A DNA stretch of 64,000 bases. Source: Chlorohelix sp037138995 (lineage in GTDB: Bacteria; Chloroflexota; Chloroflexia; Chloroheliales; Chloroheliaceae). The stretch lies in the NCBI RefSeq assembly GCF_037138995.1, contig NZ_JBAXHI010000005.1, forward strand, positions 1-64,000, in the 5' to 3' direction. Position numbers and translations under genes: made by a program. The notes beneath the pieces were generated by a model. It did not search any database. It was not told the DNA's origin and saw only the letters and a program-made list of their open reading frames with translations. Below are positions 34,504 to 43,079 of this stretch, one piece after another (within the stretch, counting starts at the first letter, position 1; the number at the start of each line of letters is the position of its first letter).

Positions 34504-37005
34504 TCAAACTAATTCTAATTTCCCATAAAGAGCAGAAATCTTTCGTATAACGAGTTTGTCAAATAGAATTGTAACTAACTGGTCAACCTCTGAAATCTCC
34601 ACTGCTATCACTTTACCAACGCCAAAAGTGGGATGTTTTATATCATCGCCGAATTTGAAGTTAACAACCTTCTCGCTTTCCACAAGCGGAGTGGAAAAAC
34701 TTATAAGCTGTTGCAGACCGGGAAATTCTAAGCCTGACAATGGCATTTGCCGAGGGGCAATTTCTTTCCAAAATGCCAAATCTCCTAACTGCAAACCTAG
34801 CTTAGCCTCAGCCTTTAAGCCCTTCACCGCTGTATAAAAGTGTTGAACTTTGTCAGCAATTTGCTGTTTTTCTTCCGATTCGGCTTTCCACCACAATTTG
34901 AAATAACGTTCCAGATGTAAGGGTTTAATTTGTTTGGCTAGTGGCAATACATCTCCCGCTTGCCAACTGCCCGGCGATAATTTCAGGGTAGCGTCAATCG
35001 CTTTTACTCCCTCCAAAGTTTGACGATAACGGGCTTCCATAAGAAACTGCGACAGTTCTCGACCTTCAACCACATACAGATTAAGCTCGCTTTTTGACCG
35101 GGTAAGCGCTACATAAAACAGGCGGCGTTCTTCCTCTAATTTTCCTGACTGGCTACTTCCTACCCCAAACGGGATAGTTCCCTGATTACAATCTGGCACA
35201 AATACTACCTGCCATTCCAAACCTTTAGCCTGATGGATCGAGCTAATAATGAGTTGTTTCTGTGGCTCTTTACTGATATATCCCGTCCTGCGTGTCCCAA
35301 GTTCAACAATATGCTGCATAAATTCTAGCAAACTGCCCTTATCCCGTGAATAATCAATAAAAGCTTCCACACTGACTGCGCGGTTCTCACCGGTTTCAGC
35401 AAACCCACTCTGGCGACGCAAATAATCTTTATATTTCAGGCGGGTGTCCAATTCATCCAATATCTGTCCAACAAAAGGGTTTTCCAATTCTGCCGCCAAC
35501 CACTGTAGCGAAAGAGCTATTTTCTCTAGGTTATCGGCGATGCTCGGCTTCTCGACTGCGTCCTTCATACCGAGCAATATTGAGCTTAATGGTAGCGAAG
35601 CTTGTACTACGGCTAACCGAATCGCTTTCTTAAGTTCTTTAGGTAGATAGCGTATCAGCGGAAGACCCGTATTATTCCAGGCATTCTCAAACTCCTGTAC
35701 TTCGGCTGGAGTAAGTCCATTATTACGGATTAAGTTATGCTCAACTTTAGCCAAGCGACAATAATCCAGCAGCGCCACTATTTCAGGTCGTTGGTAGAAA
35801 GGTAAATTGCCGGTTACGCGGTAGGCTATTTTTTCTCTTATAAGATGCTGCTCGATGTAGGAAGTTTGGCTATACAAACGCACCAATACTGCAATCTCGG
35901 TAGGCTTTGTGCCACCCGCCAAAACCTGTTTGATTCTGGTCACTATGTGGCGACCCATTTCTTCTTTGCTTTTTTCAGTATGAACTTCGGTAATACCCTC
36001 GAAGCCTCTGGTTAGGCTAAGATGTTTGGGGTGGCGTTGTTGGTTAAGCTCGATTACCCGGTTTGCTAAGGCTATTTGAGCAGCATTACAGCGAAAGTTA
36101 TCATTTATCAGATAATCCTGCGGCTGATAACGCCGCCCGAATTCCTCCAATATAAACTTGGGGTTAGCTCCCCGCCACTCATAAATAGTTTGGTCATCAT
36201 CTCCGATTACCATATAATTTCGATGACCAGAAGTCATCAAGTCCAGAATTTCAAATTGAGCCAAATTGATGTCCTGAAACTCGTCCACCAATACACAATC
36301 AGCTTGCTGCGCTAATTTATCCCGCAAAGTTGGATAACGAATTAACAATTCCCAACCTGTTTGAAGCATATCATCGAAAGTAATCCAACCGTGTTGCTTA
36401 CGAATATCTTCAAAAAGCCGATAAAGGTCGAGATACCACTCGAAACCGCGAGGGGCAACCGCCTGAGTAGCTATTTTTAAGGCTGCCGGTGGTAGGTTGG
36501 CTTGTGCCAAGTTAGCATAACGAAGGTTTCCTTTCCACTGACCAAGTTGACTAAGGAAGTCTTCTTGGTCTAGGTCATTCAATTTCTCCCAATAAGCTAC
36601 TTTTTGCTCTCTGGATTTGGCAACCGCTATTTGTAAAATTCTTCTGTCTGCCCCTTGCATTTCAAGTTCTTCAGAGGTTTGAGCAGTAGGATTTAAATAG
36701 CCCTGTGATTGCGCTACCTTCAAAACCCAATTTCCTATTTGGTGCAAAGTGCGGGTTTTAACTAAATGGCATTGAGGACACTCTTGTAAGGCGGTTTGGA
36801 GGTCAGTAACTGTAGATTTATTAAAAGAGGAAGCCAAAATCCTGCCGGGCGGGAAGACTTGCTCTTTTACCAACCGCCGAATACGCTGCACCATCGCGGT
36901 AGTTTTCCCGGCGCCTGCTACTGCAAATACCCGTGCTGGTCCAAAATTATGCTGGACGATAGTTTGCTGTTGCTCGGTAAGAGCTATAGAAGGGTCAGAT
37001 TTCAA
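34504..37005 (-). CDS. UvrD/PcrA-family superfamily I DNA helicase
   Basis: This 833-residue protein is a 3'-5' helicase-like ATPase. Walker A is AVAGAGKTTAM, motif II is LVDEFQDIN, motif III is GDDDQTIYEWRGA, motif IV-V appears as SIHQAKGLEWQVVFV, and motif VI as EERRLFYVALTRSK. The N-terminal Q-type motif is LTEQQQTIV. A long 1B/2B insertion lies at about 380-560. The end (about 775-833) has HPTFGVGKVIAVE, the small C-terminal Tudor-like domain that links PcrA/UvrD to RNA polymerase. It starts at TTG 37005 with GGAG 7 bases before. A function in repair or replication is likely; whether it is the main UvrD of this organism is not known. It stands alone on the minus strand. Confidence 0.93.
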   Translation of the reverse strand: MKSDPSIALTEQQQTIVQHNFGPARVFAVAGAGKTTAMVQRIRRLVKEQVFPPGRILASSFNKSTVTDLQTALQECPQCHLVKTRTLHQIGNWVLKVAQSQGYLNPTAQTSEELEMQGADRRILQIAVAKSREQKVAYWEKLNDLDQEDFLSQLGQWKGNLRYANLAQANLPPAALKIATQAVAPRGFEWYLDLYRLFEDIRKQHGWITFDDMLQTGWELLIRYPTLRDKLAQQADCVLVDEFQDINLAQFEILDLMTSGHRNYMVIGDDDQTIYEWRGANPKFILEEFGRRYQPQDYLINDNFRCNAAQIALANRVIELNQQRHPKHLSLTRGFEGITEVHTEKSKEEMGRHIVTRIKQVLAGGTKPTEIAVLVRLYSQTSYIEQHLIREKIAYRVTGNLPFYQRPEIVALLDYCRLAKVEHNLIRNNGLTPAEVQEFENAWNNTGLPLIRYLPKELKKAIRLAVVQASLPLSSILLGMKDAVEKPSIADNLEKIALSLQWLAAELENPFVGQILDELDTRLKYKDYLRRQSGFAETGENRAVSVEAFIDYSRDKGSLLEFMQHIVELGTRRTGYISKEPQKQLIISSIHQAKGLEWQVVFVPDCNQGTIPFGVGSSQSGKLEEERRLFYVALTRSKSELNLYVVEGRELSQFLMEARYRQTLEGVKAIDATLKLSPGSWQAGDVLPLAKQIKPLHLERYFKLWWKAESEEKQQIADKVQHFYTAVKGLKAEAKLGLQLGDLAFWKEIAPRQMPLSGLEFPGLQQLISFSTPLVESEKVVNFKFGDDIKHPTFGVGKVIAVEISEVDQLVTILFDKLVIRKISALYGKLELV

Positions 37006-37042
37006 CTAATTTCTCCGTCTAAGGTTGGCAATAAACGATTAC

Positions 37043-37069
37043 AGTATAACAGCTTTTAAGTTCTTACAA
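37043..37069 (-). promoter_or_regulatory. Extended -10 promoter of the helicase gene
   Basis: On the minus strand TTGTAA (37064-37069), a 15-base spacer and TATACT (37043-37048) preceded by TG form an extended -10 promoter 37 bases from the TTG start. The spacer is short, which the extended -10 can offset. Confidence 0.5.
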
Positions 37070-37252
37070 TTTGATTTGACCTTAAAGCTTCCTAATAAGC
37101 TAAATCTCTTAACGTCATTTTCGCTAGAAAGCTCGTAACTACCCCAATCAATGAGTTCTTGGAACAAGAAATTTTCAGTCCTACCCTTCATCTACTTTAT
37201 CACTTGCTCGGAATATAGGATTGTTATGTAAAGCTTACTTTTCGCCTGATGC

Positions 37253-37315
37253 TTGTAACTATTAACCCCTACCCTTCCTTTGCACCCTTTTTCGTTCCCG
37301 GTCTAGTAGTTACAA
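37253..37315. repeat. Inverted repeat around a pyrimidine-rich loop upstream of gcvT
   Basis: TTGTAACTA (37253-37261) and TAGTTACAA (37307-37315) are perfect 9-base inverted repeats. The 45 bases between them are strongly pyrimidine-rich on the plus strand, with runs such as CCCCTACCCTTCCTTT. It sits about 45 bases upstream of the gcvT -35 element and could be a regulator binding site; no family can be named. Confidence 0.45.
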
Positions 37316-37357
37316 ATAGTATTCTCTGAATTGCCCTGAGTCAGCCATTGAGGCGGT

Positions 37358-37386
37358 TTGACTTAGATGAGGCTGGACATTAAAAT
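37358..37386 (+). promoter_or_regulatory. Promoter of the gcvT-gcvH-gcvPA unit
   Basis: TTGACT (37358-37363), a 17-base spacer and TAAAAT (37381-37386) each differ from consensus at one position. The predicted start leaves a leader of about 62 bases before gcvT. Confidence 0.75.
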
Positions 37387-37455
37387 AGAGAAAGTCTTTT
37401 ACTTCAGGTTAAAACTACAATCGGAACGACAGCAAAGTTTGAGGTCTAAAACAAA

Positions 37456-38568
37456 ATGACCGATATCAAGAGTTTGAAAAAAACCCCTCTTCACACGGTA
37501 CACGAGCAAATCGGAGCGCGTCTAATTGAATTTGGGGGTTGGCACATGCCCGTTCAATACAGCGGCATACTAGACGAACATAAAGCCGTTCGTACCGCTG
37601 TCGGTCTCTTTGACCTGAGCCACATGGGTGAATTTGAAGTTAGCGGCGCAACTGCGCTGGATTTTTTGCAATACCTCTGCACCAATGATATATCTAAATT
37701 GGAAGTTGGGCAGGCGCAATACAATTTTATGTGCTACCCAGACGGTGGCATTGTAGATGACTTGATTGTTTACCGCCTTCCCGACAAATATTATGTAGTC
37801 GTAAACGCTGCCAACATCGCTAAAGACCATAAATGGATGCTTGAATGTTCCCTAATTCGAGGCAGCGACGTTATAATCCAGAATGTTTCCGAACGAACCG
37901 CTCTTATCTCCATTCAGGGACCACGCTCTCTTGAAATTCTCGCCCCTCTAACCGATGTAGCAGTTGGCGATTTGAAATACTACAGCATTGCCAGCGGCAA
38001 AGTAGGCGAGCTACAGGCGTTAGTAGCCCGCACAGGCTATACCGGTGAGGATGGCTACGAAATTTTTGTGAAAGCGGCAGACGCTGAAAATCTATGGAAT
38101 TTACTTTCAGAAGCGGGCAAGGATAAAGGCATAAAACCTATCGGCTTGGGCGCACGCGATACTTTGCGCCTTGAAGCTAAAATGGCGTTGTACGGCAACG
38201 ATATTGATGCCAGAGTTAACCCGCTAGAAGCCGGGTTGGAGCGCTTCGTAAAATTGGATAAGGGTCATTTTTCAGGACGTGAGAACCTAGTTTCCAAACA
38301 AAAAGAAGGTGTAAAACGTAAGTTAGTTGGATTTGAAATGAAAGGTCGCGAAATTGGGCGACACGGTTACAAAATAACCAAAGATGGCAAGGAAATCGGA
38401 TTTGTGACTAGCGGCGCTCCTTCGCCATCATTGGGCAAAAATATCGGGTTGGCGCTTGTTTCGGTAGAATTTGCCGAAGTAGGTACAACGTTTCAGGTAG
38501 TGGTACGCGACCAGCCAGCGGAGGCGGTCGTGGTTAAAACGCCTTTCTATAAGAAAGCAAAAAAGTAA
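37456..38568 (+). CDS. gcvT: Glycine cleavage system T protein (aminomethyltransferase)
   Basis: This 370-residue protein transfers the methylene carbon from the aminomethyl-lipoyl group on GcvH to tetrahydrofolate and frees ammonia. The N-terminal HEQIGARLIEFGGWHMPVQY and FDLSHMGEFEV are family signatures. The folate-contact region GLGARDTLRLEAKMALYGNDI is intact. The C-terminal barrel has GFVTSGAPSPSLGKNIGLALV. Length is normal. It leads a unit with gcvH and gcvPA. A near-consensus promoter lies about 70 bases upstream and no glycine riboswitch is visible. Confidence 0.96.
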   Translation: MTDIKSLKKTPLHTVHEQIGARLIEFGGWHMPVQYSGILDEHKAVRTAVGLFDLSHMGEFEVSGATALDFLQYLCTNDISKLEVGQAQYNFMCYPDGGIVDDLIVYRLPDKYYVVVNAANIAKDHKWMLECSLIRGSDVIIQNVSERTALISIQGPRSLEILAPLTDVAVGDLKYYSIASGKVGELQALVARTGYTGEDGYEIFVKAADAENLWNLLSEAGKDKGIKPIGLGARDTLRLEAKMALYGNDIDARVNPLEAGLERFVKLDKGHFSGRENLVSKQKEGVKRKLVGFEMKGREIGRHGYKITKDGKEIGFVTSGAPSPSLGKNIGLALVSVEFAEVGTTFQVVVRDQPAEAVVVKTPFYKKAKK

Positions 38569-38583
38569 GGAGAGGTTAATCCC

Positions 38584-38964
38584 ATGAATTTCCCTGAAAA
38601 TTTGAAGTACAGCAAAGAACATGAATGGGTAAAAGTGGAAGGCGATGTCGCCATCGTGGGCATTACCGAATTTGCACAGGATGAACTGGGCGATATTGTT
38701 TATGTGGACGCGCCTGATGTGGGCAAGCAACTATCCCAAAACCAGACTTTCGGCGTAATTGAATCGGTCAAAACCGTTTCGGATCTCTATAGCCCCTTGT
38801 CTGGCGAAGTTATCGAGGTTAACGCAGCGGTAGTGGACACGCCCGAACTGGTAAACAAAGACCCTCACGGTGAGGGCTGGCTTATCAAACTAAAAGCCAG
38901 TAATCTGGCTGAATTGAATAATCTGATGGATTCAGTGGCTTATCGCGCCTTAATCGGCAAATAG
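38584..38964 (+). CDS. gcvH: Glycine cleavage system H protein
   Basis: This 126-residue lipoyl carrier shuttles the aminomethyl intermediate between the P, T and L proteins. The lipoylated lysine is Lys63 in ESVKTVSDLYSP. The N-terminal KYSKEHEWVKVEG and the later DPHGEGWLIKLKAS are typical. ATG 38584 is preceded by AAGGAGAGG. It lies 15 bases after gcvT. A lipoyl synthase or ligase must be encoded elsewhere, since none is in the window. Confidence 0.96.
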   Translation: MNFPENLKYSKEHEWVKVEGDVAIVGITEFAQDELGDIVYVDAPDVGKQLSQNQTFGVIESVKTVSDLYSPLSGEVIEVNAAVVDTPELVNKDPHGEGWLIKLKASNLAELNNLMDSVAYRALIGK

Positions 38965-39005
38965 CAGGTTTATCTAGAATCCCGCTAACGTTAATCAATT
39001 TTGTG

Positions 39006-39033
39006 CTTACCTATGGGATAACCCATAGGTAAG
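39006..39033 (+). other. Perfect 12-bp hairpin between gcvH and gcvPA
   Basis: CTTACCTATGGG (39006-39017) and CCCATAGGTAAG (39022-39033) are exact complements around the tetraloop ATAA. It lies 42 bases after gcvH and 33 bases before gcvPA. Only a broken T run (ACTTTTACT) follows, so partial termination or protection of the upstream mRNA is more likely than full termination. Confidence 0.75.
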
Positions 39034-39066
39034 GATACTTTTACTAGAAACAGGCTGGTAAACGAG

Positions 39067-40380
39067 ATGAACTATGTGCCGCATTCCGATATTGAGCGTC
39101 AAGAAATGCTCAAAAGCATCGGTGTAGATTCGGTTGAAGAGCTTTTCGAGGTTGTGCCGCAACAGGTACGCTTTCCTAAACTTGACCTCCCCAAAGCCCT
39201 TTCTGAACTGGAAACAACTCGCCTGATGAACGGTTTGGCTTCCCGTAACTGGAATTTGGGAGAGCATGCCTCTTTCCTAGGCGCAGGTAGCTACAACCAC
39301 TATGTACCTAGTGTAATCGGGCATTTAGTTGGGCGTTCCGAGTTCTATACCGCATATACTCCTTACCAGCCCGAAGTAAGTCAGGGTACTTTGCAAGCCA
39401 TTTACGAGTACCAAACCATGATGGGCGAACTCTTCAACATGGATGTTTCAAACGCTTCTATGTATGACGGAGCAAGCGCGTTGGCAGAAGCCGCCATTAT
39501 GGCAGTAAACGTCACTAACAGGCACAAAGTAATTATCCCTAAAACAGTTCATCCTGACTCCCGTGCCGTTACGCGCACCTACACTGAACCGCAAGGTATT
39601 ATTATCGCTGAATACGAAACCATAGAGGAAGCGGTTGCCGCCCTTGATGACCAGACGGCTGCGTTATTGGTTCAACAGCCTGATTTTCTGGGGCAGATTC
39701 AAGATTTGAAAAAGCTGGCGGATGCTGCCCATGCCAAAGGGGCGTTGTTTGTAGTTTCAGCCTATCCTACCTCATTGGGCTTGCTCAAACCGCCCGGTGA
39801 ATGTGGCGCGGATATTGCGGTAGGCGAAGGGCAAAGTCTCGGAATGCGTCCTAGCTTTGGCGGACCTTACGTGGGTGTTTTCACCTGTCGCAATGAATAT
39901 ATCCGCAACTTGCCCGGTCGCATAGTTGGACAAACCACCGATAAAACAGGCAAACGCGCTTTTGTGCTAACCCTTCAGACTCGCGAACAGCATATCCGCC
40001 GCGAAAAAGCCACCAGCAATATATGTACCAACGAAGGCTTGATTGCACTAATAGTTACCGTTTACCTGAGCGCAATGGGCAAACAGGGCTTGCACGAAGT
40101 AGCCGAACAATGCTATCACAAAGCCCATTATGCTGCTAACGAAATTGCCAAACTTCCCGGTTACAGCTTGCCGTTGTCAGGCGCTTTCTTCAATGAATTC
40201 TTAGTGCGTGTGCCGAACGTAGAAAAGGTGCAAACAGCTTGTAAAAAAGCCGGAATAATCGGCGGCTATGCCCTTGGCAATGAGTACCCGCAATATGACG
40301 ATTGCTTGCTCTTTTGCTGCACCGAAATGAACACCAAAGAAGAGATTGACTGCTTGGTGGAAGCATTGCGCGGAGCGTAA
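39067..40380 (+). CDS. gcvPA: Glycine dehydrogenase (decarboxylating) subunit 1
   Basis: This 437-residue protein is the N-terminal half of the split P protein, which decarboxylates glycine with pyridoxal phosphate. NYVPHSDIERQEMLKSIGV is the usual start and SFLGAGSYNHYVPSVI, TAYTPYQPEVSQGTLQAIYEYQT and GEGQSLGMRPSFGGPYVG are family signatures. In split systems the catalytic lysine that binds the cofactor is on the partner GcvPB, and no gcvPB gene follows here: the next gene is a methyltransferase 2 bases after the stop. The partner must be elsewhere. Start ATG 39067 lacks a strong ribosome site. Confidence 0.95.
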   Translation: MNYVPHSDIERQEMLKSIGVDSVEELFEVVPQQVRFPKLDLPKALSELETTRLMNGLASRNWNLGEHASFLGAGSYNHYVPSVIGHLVGRSEFYTAYTPYQPEVSQGTLQAIYEYQTMMGELFNMDVSNASMYDGASALAEAAIMAVNVTNRHKVIIPKTVHPDSRAVTRTYTEPQGIIIAEYETIEEAVAALDDQTAALLVQQPDFLGQIQDLKKLADAAHAKGALFVVSAYPTSLGLLKPPGECGADIAVGEGQSLGMRPSFGGPYVGVFTCRNEYIRNLPGRIVGQTTDKTGKRAFVLTLQTREQHIRREKATSNICTNEGLIALIVTVYLSAMGKQGLHEVAEQCYHKAHYAANEIAKLPGYSLPLSGAFFNEFLVRVPNVEKVQTACKKAGIIGGYALGNEYPQYDDCLLFCCTEMNTKEEIDCLVEALRGA

Positions 40381-40382
40381 TT

Positions 40383-41180
40383 TTGGATGAATATGCGGGC
40401 TTCTCCTACTATTATGACCTGTATTATTCTGATGTAACCGCCGACCATCCATTTTATCTGGAAATCGTTCGGCAAGTAGGGGCTGACCCGCATATTCTGG
40501 AACTGGCGTGTGGTACAGGGCGTTTGCTTTTGCCCTTGGTAGAAGCAGGTTATCGAGTCACCGGGTTAGACCTTTCCGATGAAATGCTGGCACGCGCCCG
40601 TAATAAGTTAACAGCCCTACCTGTACGCACTCAAGCGCGTACCCGCTTGCTTAAAGGCGACATGCGTTACCCTCGCGCCGTTCTTGGCTCTGAAAAGTTC
40701 GAGATGGTCATTCTGGGCTTCAACACCTTCCAACACATGCATGAAGAAGAAGATCAGATTGCTTGCCTTGAGAATGCGCGAGAAATGCTGGCATCTCAGG
40801 GTATTTTTGTGCTGGCAATGGATAATTCAACCCCCGATGAAGAGCCTGCCAACAAACTAATCGAGCTTTATGGTGTCATGCATGATTCCGAACGTCAAAG
40901 TTCCGTCACCTTGAAGGTCATTACCACAGACTTTCCTCACCACCAGATTCGCACTCGTCGCTACATGTACTACGAAAGGCTACCGGGCGGTAATAACGAT
41001 TTGGTTTGTAATACCACCCTTAAGTTGCGCTATTTTTACGCGGACGAGCTAAAGAGTCTGCTAGAAAAAGCCGGATTCAAAATAGTAGAGTCTTATGGCA
41101 GTTATTACTTTGAAGAGTATGCCACCGAAAGCCCACGCATTATATATATTTGCCAGAAAGCAGAACCGGAACAATTGTGA
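40383..41180 (+). CDS. Class I SAM-dependent methyltransferase (tandem copy 1)
   Basis: This 265-residue protein has a Rossmann methyltransferase core: YYDLYYSDVT opening, the SAM loop ILELACGTGRLLLPL near 38-52, the acidic LDLSDEML after strand 2, and a beta-rich C-terminal part with RRYMYYERLPGGN. It starts at TTG 40383, 2 bases after gcvPA. The following gene is a paralogue sharing the LELACGTGR-x-x-LPL-x-EAGYRVTGLD core and the GSY-x-F-x-EY end, so the pair arose by tandem duplication. The substrate is unknown; the position inside a glycine-cleavage operon hints at use of one-carbon units but this is weak. Confidence 0.88.
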   Translation: MDEYAGFSYYYDLYYSDVTADHPFYLEIVRQVGADPHILELACGTGRLLLPLVEAGYRVTGLDLSDEMLARARNKLTALPVRTQARTRLLKGDMRYPRAVLGSEKFEMVILGFNTFQHMHEEEDQIACLENAREMLASQGIFVLAMDNSTPDEEPANKLIELYGVMHDSERQSSVTLKVITTDFPHHQIRTRRYMYYERLPGGNNDLVCNTTLKLRYFYADELKSLLEKAGFKIVESYGSYYFEEYATESPRIIYICQKAEPEQL

Positions 41181-41941
41181 ATCCCTACGATAACATCGCC
41201 GAATATTACGATACCAAGTATGCGAAATTTGACGCTGACCTTGATTTTTACATTGAGATGGTACGCCGCGCTGGAGCTAATGCGCGTGTGCTGGAATTGG
41301 CGTGTGGCACAGGGCGGGTTACACTTCCGCTATTAGAAGCAGGTTATAGAGTTACCGGTTTGGATGCTTCCGAAAAAATGCTGGAAATTGCGCGTAAAAA
41401 AGCGATTGGCTTTAAAGAAACGGCTCGCTTCTTTCAAGCTGATATGCGCGATTTTGACCTGCGCGAACAATTCGATTTTGTTTTCATCGCGCTAAATTCA
41501 TTCCAGCATTTGCTTAACCAGACTGAACAAATAGACTGCCTCAACGCTGCTCGCAAACATCTTGCGCCCGCCGGTCTGTTTATTCTTGACATACAAAACC
41601 CGGAAATCAAGGAGCAATACCCCGCCGATGGAAGGCTTGAACTGGATAGCGAGTTCCAGAATCCCCAAAACGGCAATCTAGTACAGGTTTTCCTGAGCGC
41701 CACCTCAGAGCCATCTATACAACAACGCCATTATCGTTATCTATTCGATGAAATCGAGATTGATAATAGGTTGAGGCGTACCACAACCTCTTTTAACCTG
41801 CGCTACATTTATCGCTACGAAGCGGAACTACTACTCGACAAAAGCGGGTTCGCTATTGAGGATTTATATGGTTCTTATGAGTTTGATGAATACAACACGG
41901 GTAGCGAAAAATTAATCTACGTGTGCCGCCGCAAAGCCTAA
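41177..41941 (+). CDS. Class I SAM-dependent methyltransferase (tandem copy 2)
   Basis: This 254-residue paralogue of the previous gene has the same order: NIAEYYDTKY opening, VLELACGTGRVTLPL SAM loop, LDASEKML, then a beta-rich tail with RHYRYLFDEIEIDNRL and the GSYEFDEYNTGSEKLIYV end. I chose GTG 41177, which overlaps the previous stop by 4 bases (GTGA), rather than the TTG at 41150, which would overlap by 31 bases. The YY-D opening at residues 8-11 fits homologues that start here. It is translationally coupled to copy 1, so the two enzymes may act together, perhaps as a heterodimer; this is inference. Confidence 0.87.
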   Translation: MNPYDNIAEYYDTKYAKFDADLDFYIEMVRRAGANARVLELACGTGRVTLPLLEAGYRVTGLDASEKMLEIARKKAIGFKETARFFQADMRDFDLREQFDFVFIALNSFQHLLNQTEQIDCLNAARKHLAPAGLFILDIQNPEIKEQYPADGRLELDSEFQNPQNGNLVQVFLSATSEPSIQQRHYRYLFDEIEIDNRLRRTTTSFNLRYIYRYEAELLLDKSGFAIEDLYGSYEFDEYNTGSEKLIYVCRRKA

Positions 41942-42072
41942 CCGCAATCCGCGCTTCATAATGAACTTAACCGCCCACGATTCCTCCCCACCAGTAAAAA
42001 CTCGGTAGTGTGAAAAGACAATGTGCTTATCAACTCTTTAGCTTGTCACAAAGCAAATGCCTTAGCCCATTA

Positions 42073-42101
42073 TTGCAAGCCTAAATTCAGAGTGTTATAA
42101 T
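42073..42101 (+). promoter_or_regulatory. Strong promoter of the sdh operon
   Basis: TTGCAA (42073-42078), a 17-base spacer and a perfect TATAAT (42096-42101) with an upstream TG (42093-42094) form a strong extended -10 promoter. The leader to sdhC is about 88 bases and contains no obvious hairpin. Confidence 0.8.
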
Positions 42102-42195
42102 GTTCACAACGTTTTAATTTGGCTCATTGCGATAATACAGACGGCTTTAGACTTCAACGCAGAAACCTAACCTTCTCACAAAGGGGATTACAAAA

Positions 42196-42549
42196 ATGTA
42201 TCGTGGTCAATTTGGTATGTGGCTCTGGATACTCCATCGCCTCACCGGTGTTGGGATTCTGGGCTTCCTTTTTCTGCACATTGCCGATACCTATCTGGTA
42301 GGGCTTGGTCCGATTTTCTATGAAGACCTAGTTTTTCTTTACAAAATCCCACCTTTTCGTATTATTGAAGTGCTTTTGGTAGGAGCGGTATTGTTCCATG
42401 CATCTAACGGTTTGCGTATAATCCTACTAGATTTCTGGGAATCTGCTATCAAATACCATAAGCAGCTTTTTTACTTCACCCTAGTTCTTTTTCTGGCGCT
42501 GTGGCTGCCCGCTGCTATAATAATGCTAAGTAGCGTAAAATGGACTTAG
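42196..42549 (+). CDS. sdhC: Succinate dehydrogenase cytochrome b subunit
   Basis: This 117-residue membrane anchor has three helices. HRLTGVGILGFLFLHI carries the HR-x-TG signature and a His near the membrane face, and LFHASNGLRIILLD holds the H-x-x-NG-x-R-x-x-x-x-D motif with the probable heme ligand. It ties the catalytic SdhA-SdhB part to the membrane and helps form the quinone site; in a menaquinone organism such as this, electrons pass to menaquinone. ATG 42196 has AAGGGG upstream. First gene of sdhC-sdhD-sdhA-sdhB. Confidence 0.92.
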   Translation: MYRGQFGMWLWILHRLTGVGILGFLFLHIADTYLVGLGPIFYEDLVFLYKIPPFRIIEVLLVGAVLFHASNGLRIILLDFWESAIKYHKQLFYFTLVLFLALWLPAAIIMLSSVKWT

Positions 42550-42623
42550 TTAAGACGGTTTTTCAATGAAATGGCGGGTATAAAATCCGTATTTTCTACT
42601 AGAAAAAGGAAGTTTTAAAATCT

Positions 42624-43052
42624 ATGGCAGTCGAAACTCAAGCTAAATCCGAACAGAAACGCCGCTATACGTCCAAAGGCGCGCGTCCAAAACCCGCTAA
42701 TCAATTTGAACTCTATAGCTGGTACTTCTTCCGGGTTTCAGGTATTCTGTTAATCATTTTTGCGCTCGGTCACCTTGTAATTATGCACCTACTCAATAAT
42801 GTAGATGTGATAGATTACCAATTTGTTGCAAATCGTTGGGCTAACCCGCTCTGGCGCACCTACGACCTAATTTTGCTCTTTCTAGCGCTTCTGCATGGCT
42901 TGAACGGCGCAAGGGTGCTGATTTATGATTATGTCAGCGCGAGAGGCTGGCGTATGTTCGCCCTATCTACCTTATATGCGGTTGGTATATTCTTTATACT
43001 AATCGGATCACAGGTCATCATTACTTTTAATCCGGTTGTGCAGGTAAAATAA
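42624..43052 (+). CDS. sdhD: Succinate dehydrogenase membrane anchor subunit
   Basis: This 142-residue protein has a 35-residue basic N-terminus and three helices. FRVSGILLIIFALGHLVIMHL contains the His pair and LLHGLNGARVLIYDYV repeats the H-x-x-NG-x-R motif seen in SdhC, so the two anchors look like old duplicates. It probably provides the second heme ligand and part of the quinone site. It lies 74 bases after sdhC and 27 bases before sdhA. Confidence 0.9.
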   Translation: MAVETQAKSEQKRRYTSKGARPKPANQFELYSWYFFRVSGILLIIFALGHLVIMHLLNNVDVIDYQFVANRWANPLWRTYDLILLFLALLHGLNGARVLIYDYVSARGWRMFALSTLYAVGIFFILIGSQVIITFNPVVQVK

Positions 43053-43079
43053 TTCTCTTTCACGAGGAGCAAGTCTGAG

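Larger units (their letters stand above)
37006..37455. other. 450-base divergent intergenic region, helicase / gcvT
   Basis: The space holds a minus-strand promoter near 37043-37069, an inverted repeat at 37253-37315 and a plus-strand promoter at 37358-37386, described separately. I looked for a glycine riboswitch, expected before gcvT in many bacteria, and saw no consensus core. No small ORF with a ribosome site stands out. Confidence 0.6.

Noticed and set aside
34504..37005. Defence-type helicase
   Set aside because: The motifs and C-terminal Tudor-like domain fit a general UvrD/PcrA helicase, and no nuclease, methylase or other defence gene is adjacent.
37006..37455. Glycine riboswitch before gcvT
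   Set aside because: The conserved glycine-riboswitch core and its paired stems are not seen; the region has a normal promoter and an unrelated inverted repeat.
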